Positions 43,481 to 54,602 of a stretch of DNA of 64,000 nt are shown here, piece after piece. Made by a program: the position numbers and the translations under genes. Origin of the DNA: Parapristionchus giblindavisi (Eukaryota > Nematoda > Chromadorea > Rhabditida > Diplogasteridae); the NCBI GenBank assembly GCA_943737045.1, contig CALSFV010000085.1, forward strand, positions 77,001 to 141,000, given 5' to 3'. How positions within the stretch are numbered: position 1 is the stretch's first letter; each line of letters opens with the position of its first letter. The notes beneath the pieces are model-generated. The model was not told where the DNA came from. It made no database searches and saw nothing but the letters and a program-made list of their open reading frames with translations.

Positions 43481-44136
43481 CTCCAGTGTTGCTGATGCTG
43501 ATCACATTGATACCCATCTCATGTTTACTAACCAAGTTATGCCCCGTTGCCGAGATGTCGGTTTTCGAAATGCGGTTGATGAAATGTCACCCCCCCCCTC
43601 AAAACGTCTGTGTTCCAAAACGTCTCGTTCCAAAACATCCGTGTTCCAAAACGTCCCGTTCCAAAATGTCCCGTTCCAAAACGGCCGTGTTCCAAAATGG
43701 CCGTGTTCCAAAACGTCCCGTTCCAAAACGGCCGTGTTCCAAAATGGCCGTGTTCCAAAACGGCCGTTCCAAAATGTCGTACTGCCATATTTTGTTCACA
43801 ATGTGCATGGTTCACAATATTTCAAGAACAGACATGAACTCAGGTGAACTGCAGTTCCTCCATTTTATTTCAATGTTTTCTACTCGATACACTTTTCCTT
43901 AAAAAACAAGCATCCGCATTCTTTTGATAGCTTTCTCATGCTACTGTAATCGTCTGTTATAGGACGTTACCTCTCTCATGGTCTCTTCATTTTGAACATT
44001 ATTTCCTTGTCCTCTAACAACGAGAGAGCATTGCTCGTCGAAGACCATTGAGAGATGTCACTCTCCCTTTATTGGACTTTTAGTTTGTCATATTCTTTCA
44101 CATAATGGAATATTGAAAGTCATAGAAAGCACATTT

Positions 44137-44444
44137 AACACAAAGTGCAATGCCTTTATCTATATTATACTAAACTGTTCATCAATCACATACTGCCATG
44201 CTTTGAATCAGCAACCATGTTCTATATGTATTTTTAAATATGTATGGCAATTTTGAGGAAAATAAGTTAGTTCACGATCAATCTACCTGTAACACAAAGT
44301 GCAATGCCTTTATCTATATTATACTAAACTGTTCATCAATCACATACTGCCATGCTTTGAATCAGCAACCATGTTCTATATGTATTTTTAAATATGTATG
44401 GCAATTTTGAGGAAAATAAGTTAGTTCACGATCAATCTACCGAA
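44137..44444 (+). repeat. 154-bp tandem duplication
   Basis: AACACAAAGTGCAATGCCTT at 44137 restarts at 44291. The two copies are almost identical up to GATCAATCTACC. Found only in unit 5. Confidence 0.85.
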
Positions 44445-44550
44445 CCTGTGTCGGACACTAGATGTTAACGCAGGGAGAGCGGAGTCAAGGAAAAATAGAA
44501 AAAAACAATTGGGCCATTTTGAGAGTGTTTATTTTTTGCTAATCCTCTTC

Positions 44551-44720
44551 GGGGAATCGAACTTTTATTGCCGACCAACCGGCCGGTTTGAATGTCCGTG
44601 CTCTTATCCACTAGGCCATGGGTCCCCATTAGAATACATGTCAAACGATCTACATATACTCAGACACTTCCGTGCTTATATACCGATGCGTGGCTCCGCC
44701 TAGTTCTAGTAAACCCTGTT
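44551..44720 (-). repeat. tRNA-like sequence and promoter modules, unit 5 block A
   Basis: tRNA-like at 44551-44626 with B box AGTTCGATTCCCC. Upstream TATATAAG/GGCGGAGCC at 44675-44700 and a TATATAAA module beyond. The related ORF relic lies at about 44780-45000 and is interrupted by a TGA, plus a short insertion near 44830. Confidence 0.5.
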
Positions 44721-45187
44721 TATATAATGATTCCGGGTCCGCCTATTTAACTTGGACACCGACAACATACATTGAAGAACCCCCAAATATCTTTATTATT
44801 CATGAAAACAGTACACAGCCGGCTCCTCATTGAGAGATAGCGAAGCAGTATGGACGACGAAAAACGAGAAGGGCCATTGACATCTTGACTCCACGATTGG
44901 TATGTTCATCAGTGACGATCTTCTGATGATCTTCAGTCACGACAACGAATCGAAGAATTGAAATGAGAAACGATAAATTACCATTGAGACACAAAATGAT
45001 AGTAAGCTAGACTTTTCTCTTTTCGCAATTTTTAAAGATTAGAAAAGAGGGTACTTCTTCTGCTAACTACATTACTCTCGAAGTATCACATTTTTCTTTG
45101 AAAGGGACTTGTTTTACTTATGATTCTAAAATAAATATAATAAAAAGATGACTATAACAAATTAAAGCCACACAACAAGCTGATTTG

Positions 45188-45258
45188 AATCTCTCCGCTC
45201 TGGCAATGTTCTCTCGCTTTCGTTATCTACGAGAGAGTATTTCCAATGCGGAGGATAA
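45188..45258. repeat. Hairpin repeat, unit 5 block B
   Basis: Copy of 1163-1234, with TTCTCTCGCTTTCG on the left arm. Confidence 0.6.
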
Positions 45259-46920
45259 AATTAGCATGGGGTATTCCTTTAATGGTTGGAGGATGCCGTT
45301 ATCGGAAGTAAGACCGAATTTGAAGTCGTGGAAAGAAAAGAAAAAGTAGCGAGAGAGTGAGTAAAACGAGTAGTGTTCTCTGTTTTCTTTTATTTTCATG
45401 ACTTTTGAACTGATATTACCCAAGGTATTCTCGTACCACTGGTGTTCTAGAATAGTGCCCATTCTCGTACCTTCAGCCATTGAGTGTAGATCGTCTGACG
45501 TCCTCTACGATAGGTCCTCGATGCGTGATGTCCACGGTTTATGCCATCATGTCGAGAACGGATCGTCGCGCTTGACAGACGATAAATGTGATGATCTGAA
45601 AAGGATTTGACATTACCCAAATCAATAGATCAACGTCCAGTATATTCTCATATAAGAAGAAAGTAATGATAAACGAGTTACCAGAGCGGAGAGTTACAAA
45701 TTGAGAATATTTCAATCTAGTTTATATCAATTCTTCACATGGAACAGAGAACTACGAAGGGGAAAACGCGGGGAAGAAAATAGGAATAAGAAGACGCAAT
45801 AGTAATAATAATGAGTTATCACGTTCACACATTGGTGCGGTGGGTCATGCAGGGGATGATCCTTCATAGATCAATGGGTTCTTCGTTCATCTATGCATCG
45901 ATTAATCAATAACAATAGACGCAATAACACATCGATAATCATGAGTGCGACAGAGAAGAAGAGAGTAACGATAAGGAAGAGATATAGCTAGAAAAGGAGG
46001 GAAAATCACCGAGAGTGAAGGGGCAAAAGGACCGAAGACTGTAAACGAAGGAAGGGAAGAGAGGTAGTAGGATAGGGGAAGACCATGTCCAGAGGGATTA
46101 TTGGAGAGAGAAGTAGAGGTGGAGTGATCTAGAGACAGCGAAAGAGAGGGAGGAAAAGGAAGAGGGAGAGGGATGGCAAGAGACTGGACTATAATAATTA
46201 CGAATCAAAAGATTAAGAAAAAAGATAACGTATATCGAGAAGCAGTTCCAAATGGAGGGATACGCTAATGCATCAACAGTATCGAGGCTATATCATAGAC
46301 GAGTGCATCGTTTTTCTTTCTCTGCACTTTCTCGCTTTCCCGCAGTCTCTCTCTCCGTCACCCTCTCGTATGTTAACACGCTCTCTAAGGCAAATGATAT
46401 AGGCAAAGATCAAAGATCAAAGATCAATTTCAAAACGGAAACGAACAGGGAGTGAGGAGCGGCGAAAGGAACGAAGACTGCAAACGAAATGAACGAGAAT
46501 GATAAAATGTGAAGTAGATAATCATATGCAAGACTAGATAACAACAACAACAACGAAATTACATGCAAATATGATAAAGTTTAAATCTCAATGAACGAAA
46601 TAGGGTTGGAATGAAGGAAAGGAAGAGGAAGACCCGTGATAGGAGACACAGCAGAAAACATAGACGAATTGATCGACAAGTCTGGGAATCACCAAAGCAC
46701 TATTGATGGTAGGTCATTGACGAGGGCAGTGGTTTCTTTCTCTGCACTCTCTCACTGAGCCACACTCTCTCACTCTGTCTGTACTCTCTCACATTCGCAC
46801 ACTCTCTGCTATGATCAAAGAACGATCACATCATCTCGTCGTAGCCAGGGAAGGAATAGGATTATTAAATCATCTTTACGTGCACGCGAATTCAGATCGA
46901 TGACTCTAGGAACAAGGTAG
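45259..46920. other. Block B, unit 5, no gene seen
   Basis: Same purine-rich then CT-rich layout as 1235-2865, with AAAGATCAAAGATCAAAGAT near 46406. Confidence 0.55.
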
Positions 46921-46923
46921 ATC

Positions 46924-46988
46924 ACCTTCTAGAACATCAAGATTGAGCACGTGATTGTGTGCGCGCTCCTTCGTATTCCGCATATAAG
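46924..46988 (+). promoter_or_regulatory. Block C promoter, unit 5
   Basis: TTCTAGAA (46927-46934), GAGCACGTGATTGTGTGCGC with an E-box CACGTG, and CATATAAG (46981-46988) replacing TATATAAG. Confidence 0.5.
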
Positions 46989-49168
46989 ACGACATCTTGG
47001 CTCTCATCGTCATTTAATCGTCTCTTCCCATCTACTCGTCTTCATCTCTCATCCGCTCTACTACAACTCCGATGTCTCGATGCATGTCAACTTCCGGAGT
47101 ACTCTGCGCCAATCTACACGTGGATTCGTCTTCTAACCAAGGATAAGCATGTTTCTTGAGTCAGGTATCTTATCCCACACCATCATTGTCGTACTATTGA
47201 TAATCTTTCTTTTAATGTGTTTACTTTTATGCCACATCTTGTCGCGTCCGTTGACTTACTGTAGTTGCAGCCCTCTGCCGTCATTTATCGTCTTTCAATC
47301 GCTGCCCGTCTTCATCTCTCATCCGCTCAACTACAACTTCGCTGCTCTGTTGCTCTACTCTACTCTACGGCTCAACTACAACTCCGCTGACCGTCTTGAT
47401 GCATCTCATTTTCCGCAGTACTGTGCGCTAATATGGACGTGGATTCGCCACCTAACCAAGGATATGCCTATTTCTTCATTGAGATATCGTATCCCTCCCC
47501 GCCGTATCATTGATTATTTTCCCCATAGTGTGGTTTCTCTCATGCAACATCTTGCCGCACATCCGTTAATTTATTATAGTTGCAGCCCTTCCCGTCTTCA
47601 TCTCTCATCCGCTCAACTACAACTCCGATGGAAGTCTCGATGACTGTCAACTTCCGGAGTATTCTGCGCTAATGCACACGTGGATTCGTCTTCTAACCAA
47701 GGAGACTCATGTTTCTTGAGTGAGGTATCGTATCCCACCGCACCACAACCGTATCGATCAACATTCTGTTAATGCCCCCTGCCGTACTGTAGTGTACAGC
47801 TGGGTATGACCTACTGGATAGTTGATTTTGGTAGACCACTAGTTATAGTTCCTTAGTTAGTTCTGATTCTCGTTTTTTCGTCAGTTAGATAGTCTTACGG
47901 TACCGTAGCCCGGTATGACCGTTCATGGGGTATTCCCGGTAACGAGCAATTTATAAGGCTCACCGGGTATACCTCAAGTACGGCTGGGTATGGTTTCGTG
48001 GATAGATTAGTGTAGTATATTATTCAGTATTTCGATTGTTTTGCATGAGTAGCATGAATTAGCTCTCTTTACCTCTACAGTAGGCATCTTTCTTACTGTA
48101 TCGGTTTTCTATTTTACTGTATCTATCCATCTACAGGTTCACTCATTGTTTCGTCGTCGATATCGATCTTCATCATCACCTACACTACTCTACTCTACTC
48201 TACGGGCGACGCTAAGCTACTCTAACGAGTTCTGGAGGCTTCGATGCGACGTCGACTCTTCGGCTACTGAAGTGAAGACCAGTACTTCTCGACTACTACT
48301 CGGTACGTTGACATCTACTTTTACCGTAGACATCTTTCTTACTGCAACTATTTTCTTTTTACTCAATCTTTCTTCCCTCATCTATGATATTCTATCCTTC
48401 TGCAGGTGGACTCATTGTCTCGTCGTCGCCATCAACGATCGTCATCATCATCTTCTCCACACTATTCCTCCACTCTACTCTACGGCTCAACTACAACTCC
48501 GCTGACCATCTTGATGCATGCAATCTTCGCTCGTCTGCCCTTTAATTCGTCATCTAACCAAGGATACGCCTGTTTCTTCAACCTTCTGTTATGCCCTCTG
48601 CCGTGCGGTAGTGTACGGCTGGGTATGACCCCATGGATAGTTGATTTGGGTAGACCACTAGTTTTAGTTCCTTGGTTAGTTCTAATTCTCGTTTTTTTTC
48701 GTTAGTTAGATTAGTCTTACGGTACCGTATCCCGGTATGACCGTTCATGGGGTATTCCCGGTAACGAGCAATTTATAACGCTCGCCGGGTTTACCTCAAG
48801 TACGGCTGGGTATGGTTTCGTGGATAGATTAGCGTAGTATATTATTTAGTATTTCGATTTTTTTGTTGCATTAGTATCATGTCTCTCTTTACCTCTACAG
48901 TAGACATCTTTCTTACTGTATCGGTTTTCTTTTTACTGTATCTATTCATCTACAGGTTCACTCATGGTTTCTTCGTCAACGATCGTTATCATCATCTTTT
49001 CTACTCTAGTCTACTCTACGGGCAACTCTAAGCTACTCTTACGGATACAGTAGATGACATGGGTGAGACGTCGACTTTTGCACTACTGGTGTGAAGACCA
49101 GTGAAGAGTGTCATCCTGACGAATGCTCTCAATGATGGAGTGCTATACTTCTTTCTAAACTAAATAAA
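46989..49168 (+). pseudogene. Block C exon/intron-like modules, unit 5
   Basis: Donors at 47165 (TCAG/GTATCT) and 47725 (TGAG/GTATCG). Acceptor CCATCTACAG ending 48136. An open exon 48137-48302 reads VHSLFRRRYRSSSSPTLL-like and ends at donor CTCG/GTACGTTG (48303). Next acceptor TTCTGCAG ends 48405; AATAAA at 49163-49168. Phases of the first exons are compatible (0, then 1), but later frames close. An alternative donor near 47483 is mutated (GAGATATCG). It is the copy most like a spliced gene. Confidence 0.4.
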
Positions 49169-49427
49169 GCTTTTTTGGGGTTTTAATGTTTCCGAGTGGT
49201 GTCCAAGCCCGCGAAGTTAAATGTACGAGAATCACTATGTAAGCACGAAAAAGCAGAAATGGGCGCTGCTACATATCGGTGTATAAGGACTGGCTCTAGA
49301 GAGTTTACAGAAAACGTAAGAGATTATTACTACAGTAAGTTGAAACTACGAAAAGTTAGAGTACTTTAACGATAAAATAAGTAAAAAGTGCATACCTCAC
49401 AATTAGAGATAATATAAAGAATACAAA

Positions 49428-49447
49428 TGAAGCGTTCCAAATTTTTT
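49428..49447 (+). pseudogene. U6 3'-end remnant, unit 5
   Basis: ATGAAGCGTTCCAAATTTTT, with the same internal deletion as in unit 4. Confidence 0.7.
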
Positions 49448-49839
49448 GTACATTTTTCTTTTCTAAATCGCCGAGTGTTTATTTACTTTATTTTGAGGAT
49501 CGATTGAGTTCCTGAATTTCGTTTAATGTTCTAAATTGTGAACAATTAATGTGATAAAAAACTGTTCAAGGGATATATCTATCAGGTGCAAGTTGTTGAT
49601 TGAATAGGTGAACGAAAATACATCAAGAATTGATTAACAAGGGAACCGAGAATGGCGGGGACCATCAGTGCAAAATTCGTTGACATAGGTCGACTAGGAC
49701 CCCCCAGGGGGTCACCGAACTGTTTTGAACTGTTTGGATATTTGCTTTCTTGGTACCGAAAATCGATTATGAAAATGTGATGGAAATTTGGGCGCGAGCC
49801 CCGTGGAATAGTGTCAAACACTCAAAGAACACAGTCTGT

Positions 49840-49915
49840 GTCCTCCGTAGCCAAGTGGTTAGAGTGCAGAATTATCTTTTGGAATGTCGTGGGTTCGAAT
49901 CCCCCCCTCTACAAT
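49840..49915 (+). other. tRNA-like sequence, left arm
   Basis: TCCTCCGTAGCCAAGTGGTT then AGAG forms a D-arm/A-box match and GTGGGTTCGAATCCCCCC is a strong B box. Acceptor and anticodon stems pair poorly. Confidence 0.5.
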
Positions 49916-50409
49916 TTATTTTGCTGTATTTTTTCTTTGCTTTCCAACAGGCAGTTTTAAAGTCAAACTTCATCTTCAACACAACAACAACCACAAATCA
50001 ACAACAATTGAGAAGTACCCAGAATCAGTTGTAGCATAACTGCTTCTCGGATCTCGCTTTTCTTCATCACGTGAAGAAGCCATCTCCTTTGTCCTCCCTC
50101 TCCCTCTCTCTCCCCCCTCTCTCTCCCTCTCCCTCTCCCTCTCCCTCTCCCTCTCCCTCTCCAGAACAGTTCCGGGAATAAGCGCTGGAAGTATAGGATC
50201 AATTCACAGGCTAAACATCGACAACTACATCTATCGATGCAGTTGTCGATGGCTCCGTGCTCTTTCTGCTCCCGATGCGAAAAGGTACTTCTCAATCGTT
50301 GTTGATTTGTAGTTGTTGTTATCGTTGTCCTTGTTGTTGTTGTTGTTGAAGATGAAGTTTGACTTTAAAACTGCCTGTTGGAAAGCAAAGAAAAAATACA
50401 GCAAAAGAA

Positions 50410-50486
50410 ATTGTAGAATTGGGGATTCGAACCCACGACATTCCAAAAACTAGTCCCGCACTCTAACCACTTGGCTACGGAGGACA
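50410..50486 (-). other. tRNA-like sequence, right arm
   Basis: Inverted partner with the same A and B boxes but a diverged middle (CGGGACTAGTTTTTGG). The boxes are better conserved between the arms than the anticodon region. Confidence 0.5.
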
Positions 50487-50827
50487 CAGACTGTGTTCTT
50501 TGAGTGTTTGACACTATTCCACGGGGCTCGCGCCCATATTTCCATCACATTTTCATAATCGATTTTCGGTACCAAGGAAACAAATATCCAAACAGTTCAA
50601 AACAGTTCTGTGACCCCCTGGGGGGTCCTAGTCGACCTATGTCAACGAATTTTGCACTGATGGTCCCCGCCATTCACGGTTCCCTTGTAAGGAGTGAATG
50701 AAAACTGCACGATCTCCGACAGATTTAAAAGGAATCAATATTTAATGATGAACTATTCATAGTAGCATGAAACTGTAATTCAATAAAATCAATAATCCAT
50801 TTGATGAATAACAACAAAAGAGGAAAT

Positions 50828-50898
50828 TCCGATGCGGAGAATCGAACCCCGGCCTTGTGGGTGAGAGCCACAAATCCTAACCACTAGACCACATCGGA
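50828..50898 (-). tRNA. tRNA-Glu (CTC), one T-stem change
   Basis: Acceptor, D and anticodon arms perfect; T arm CGGGG-TTCGATT-CTCCG with one mismatch. Possibly functional. Confidence 0.82.
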
Positions 50899-50967
50899 TG
50901 GTCTAAGGAGAGGTAGACATTGATGTTCAACTTCGATTGAAACTTGATTGACACATAGGTCGACAAT

Positions 50968-51058
50968 AGAGCTAATTTTACTCTCCACTCTGGAAACACT
51001 CTCTTGTGTGCAAAGAAAGCGAGAGAACATTGGCAGAGCGGAGAGATTCAAATTAGGC
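50968..51058. repeat. Hairpin repeat, unit 5 block D
   Basis: AGAGCTAATTTTACTCTCCA to the complementary end near 51058. Confidence 0.6.
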
Positions 51059-51289
51059 TTACGATCTCTTTAATGAAGTGTGATCTCTCACAGACATTCA
51101 TAGGCCAATGAGACATAAGAGTAAGAACATGCAAGGCTTTTCAATTTAAATATAACAATCACGCACTACATTCTCACTCCATTCATTTGCGCTTCTCGGT
51201 CGTTTATCCTCCTCTCATCTTCTCATCCTTTCTCCGTTTATCTCCTTTAAAGGTGATTTTTGATCTTTGATCTTTACTTTGTTCTATTA

Positions 51290-51996
<707 letters not shown>

Positions 51997-52118
51997 CTTT
52001 CTATTATTATTTCTATTATTATTCTATTATTATTTTTCTACTTCTATTCTCATCCTTTTCACTTTTTGCTGTCGGCCTTCTTGTCTCCTTTACTCTCTGC
52101 GTCGAAACTCCTACAAAA

Positions 52119-52654
52119 ATGTCGTCCGTCCTCCAACGATGTTGTAGCTGTTCAAGGTACGAACCACTTTGGGGTTATTTAGCGATTGATTAGTTAAACG
52201 TCGCTAAATAAAACTGCGCTATTTTGTGAGCTACGGTAAATTCCAGTTTTGGGACGTATTTAGCGCTAGTTTTAGGATTCGGAGAACTAAACTTTAGATA
52301 CTCGGACTGATAGTTGTTCCGATTGAGATATTTTCATAATTTAGCGCAATTCTAATATCAGCTCTCTCGCTTGCTCCATCACAAGAGAAAAAAAGTATAA
52401 AACATCGAAGATCGAAAATTGAAAATGAGCAAATGGGTTATTAGTGTAAAGCATAGATCTTATTTATTTTCAACCGTTTAATCTATGGTAATCTATTCTT
52501 CTACAGGTATGATCTTCTTGTCACCATCGTCGTCGATGAAGATCATCAGAAGATCGGCGATATTGTCATGGCTGCCTTCTCTGGAGGAGCTGCTGATGAA
52601 ATAGGATGGATACGTACTTCTGCTTCCGTCTTTTGCTCATCAAGAGGAAGCTGA
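52119..52654 (+). CDS. Block E small protein, two exons, intact frame
   Basis: Exon 1 52119-52156 (MSSVLQRCCSCS and two bases of the next codon), intron 52157-52506 with GTACGA donor and TTCTTCTACAG acceptor, exon 2 52507-52654. Total 186 nt coding 61 residues. Exon 2 reads YDLLVTIVVDEDHQKIGDIV then MAAFSGGAADEIGW. It is the only copy where exon 1 is open: CAA replaces the TAA of units 1 and 3. An insertion of 4 bases (GGAT) near 52610 shifts the C-terminus relative to other copies. Family unknown. The (TTA)n tract lies about 120 bp upstream. Confidence 0.4.
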
Positions 52655-52818
52655 TCCCTTATCAGACAGTATAAAGATATTTGGGTGTGTTCGAGTTTAC
52701 AACGGGTATCCAAGCCCGCGAAGATAAATGGGCGGAGCCAAAATCACTATATATTAGGGGTAAACTCAAATGGACCGGGAAAGTATATCTAGATCATTTG
52801 AAATTTTTGTTAATAAAA

Positions 52819-52894
52819 AGGACCCATGGTCTAGTGGATAACAGGTCGGACGGCCAATGCGAGCGGTTGGTCGGCAAGAGAGTTCGAATCTCAG
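52819..52894 (+). repeat. tRNA-like sequence, unit 5 block E
   Basis: GGACCCATGGTCTAGTGG then AGTTCGAATCTC. A TATATTAGGG box about 65 bp upstream is a weakened TATA. Confidence 0.55.
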
Positions 52895-53036
52895 AGGAAG
52901 ATCAGCTAAAGAAAAACTTTCCCTAACAATTGTTAACTATTTTTGCTTTTTTCCTTGACAAATTTTCGATTTCTCTTTGTTAACGTGGGTTCTGTAGCAG
53001 AGAATTGTCAAAATGAACATGAGTATAATTCTGGCT

Positions 53037-53215
53037 GCAGAGGTGGTCAAAGCAGGGAGTATCTTCATATTCACAAGTTCAATCCTTCTGTATCTGACAA
53101 TGAGATAATTCTTCTTCTTTCAAGAAAGCTTCTAAATATGAAACCTGATATGAACAGTAAAATAACCCATGAAAACACTGCGTTGTTCGCCCAATATGCC
53201 AGTATATGTCTGGCT
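53037..53215 (+). other. Exon-like insertion with an open frame
   Basis: A 173-bp insert between two CTGGCT (53031-53036, 53210-53215), absent from units 1-4. The frame RGGQSREYLHIHKFNPSVSD then NEIILLLSRKLLNMKPDMNS and about 18 further residues is open throughout and looks protein-like. It could be a reverse-transcribed or repair-captured piece of a gene elsewhere. No domain recognised. Confidence 0.35.
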
Positions 53216-53691
53216 TGCTAACAAGTGAAATGTTTTAGAGATAGCGCCTCTTTAAGTTAATCTCGGAGAGTAATATCAGTGCCCCTTTTTAGCTGGTAGA
53301 GGGAGCAGTTAAGAGGGAAGGCACGATCGGTATTCCGCGTTTCCGTACAGATTTCGTATGAAAAAGTCGAAAAAATATGAGAGACTAAGATTATGTTTAA
53401 TGCCCTCCAGAGTATTATAATATTCAGGGATTCAAGTCGTTCAGTAATTCGGTCGGGTATTCACGGAAACGCGGGAAAAACTATCCAGAGTCAGCCAATA
53501 TTTTTCTTTGTTTCTATGGCGATCGTGAGGTCATCGGATAAGTCAACGATCGTAACTATTTTTATTTGCTTATTCAATTCATAAAACGAAATACGGCAAA
53601 AGGTGAGATCGGTCCGGACTGTACGTACCTGATTTAAAATTAGAATGAATAATTAATCTAAGATAATCTACAGAAATGTGCATACAAGATC

Positions 53692-53958
53692 GGGCTACCG
53701 TAATCCATATCTCTATAACTACAATAATCCATATCTCTATAACTACCGTAATCCATATCTCTATAACTACAGTAATCCATATCTCAATAACTACAGTAAT
53801 CCATATCTCTATAACTGCAGTAATCCATATCTAAATAACTACAGTAATCCATATCTCTATAACTACAGTAATCCATATCTCAATAACTACAGTAATCCAT
53901 ATCTCTATAACTACAGTAATCCATATCTCAATAACTACAGTAATCCATATTTCAATCA
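53692..53958 (+). repeat. 24-bp minisatellite, about 11 copies
   Basis: The longest array. Copies alternate TATCTCTATAAC and TATCTCAATAAC in the last third, so a 48-bp higher-order repeat is forming. Confidence 0.88.
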
Positions 53959-54602
53959 GTTGACACTTTTGTTCAATGTTGAACAGTTTTACATACTGCG
54001 GTAACGTCCTTTTTAAGAACTGTTTCTGTCCATTCATATAAAAAAAGCAAAACGCTGATGCGAAACGTGACAGCTTTCAAAGATTCCTTTCGTTTCAGAA
54101 GCAAAACATATGATTATTAATTCGATTGTGTTGCATTTAAATATGATTCCAAAATATTTGAAATCTGAATGGTCGTCTTAAAGATAAAAAAGATGATGAT
54201 CATCAACATTAATTTTCTATATCAATGATTCACAATATGAAATGTATAAATTAAATTAGTCATAATATTTTGTGTACAATGTGCATGGTTCACAATATTT
54301 CGAGAAAAGACATGAACTCAGGTGAACTGTAGTTCCTTCATTTTATTTCAATGTTTCCTACTCGATACACTTTTCCTTTAACAAAACATCTCCATTCTTT
54401 TGATATCTCTCTTATGCTACTGTAATCGTCTGTAATTGGTCTTTGGTTTGTTTGATTCGTTCACATAATTGAATATTGAATTGAAAGGACATTTAACAAA
54501 AAGTGCAATGCCTTTATCTATCTATATTATACTCTACTGCTCATCATTCACATACTGCTATGCGCTGAATAAGCAACCATGTTCTATATGTATTTTTAAC
54601 TA

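Larger units (their letters stand above)
41374..43786. mobile_element. 2.4-kb fold-back element with tandem-repeat termini, 8-bp TSD
   Basis: Begins GGCAGTACGACATTTTGGAA and ends with its exact complement. ATATTTTG is duplicated at 41366-41373 and 43787-43794, and units 2 and 6 have a single ATATTTTG. Outer arms are 15/16-bp repeats (41387-41737 and about 43605-43780), followed by a G8-9 run, a TTTCGGCAAC segment, and an inner 118-bp satellite that changes orientation several times. Long frames here, such as the ones reading FGTGRFGTR or SKTSRSKTS, are translation of repeats. It has no transposase and is non-autonomous. Confidence 0.88.
33451..43863 (+). repeat. Composite tandem repeat unit 4
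   Basis: Starts inside block A at the minus-strand promoter module (TTATACCGATGTGTGGCTCC), so the outer part of A and its tRNA-like sequence are missing. Block B to 35690, C to 37771, D to 39370 with a second tRNA-Glu copy, a palindrome at 39634-40033, a 5'-truncated block E and block F. The element at 41374-43786 marks the end. It shares the GGCACTAGG MITE with unit 3. Confidence 0.75.
49638..50687. mobile_element. Tc4/Tc5-like fold-back (TIR CAAGGGAACCG)
   Basis: A 1,050-bp element with arms of about 380-400 bp (49638-50015, 50286-50687). TAA is duplicated at 49635-49637 and 50688-50690, and units 3 and 4 have the empty GATTAAGGA or GATTATGGA site. Each arm has a tRNA-like sequence pointing inward. 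The spacer contains a (CCCTCT)n tract at about 50105-50162. The frame shared by the arms (ECRGFESP...LLYFFFAFQQAVLKSNFIF) is an inverted-repeat artefact. Confidence 0.88.

Noticed and set aside
50105..50162. Arg/Gly-rich minus-strand frame across (CCCTCT)n
   Set aside because: RGRGRG repeats come from the microsatellite in the fold-back spacer.
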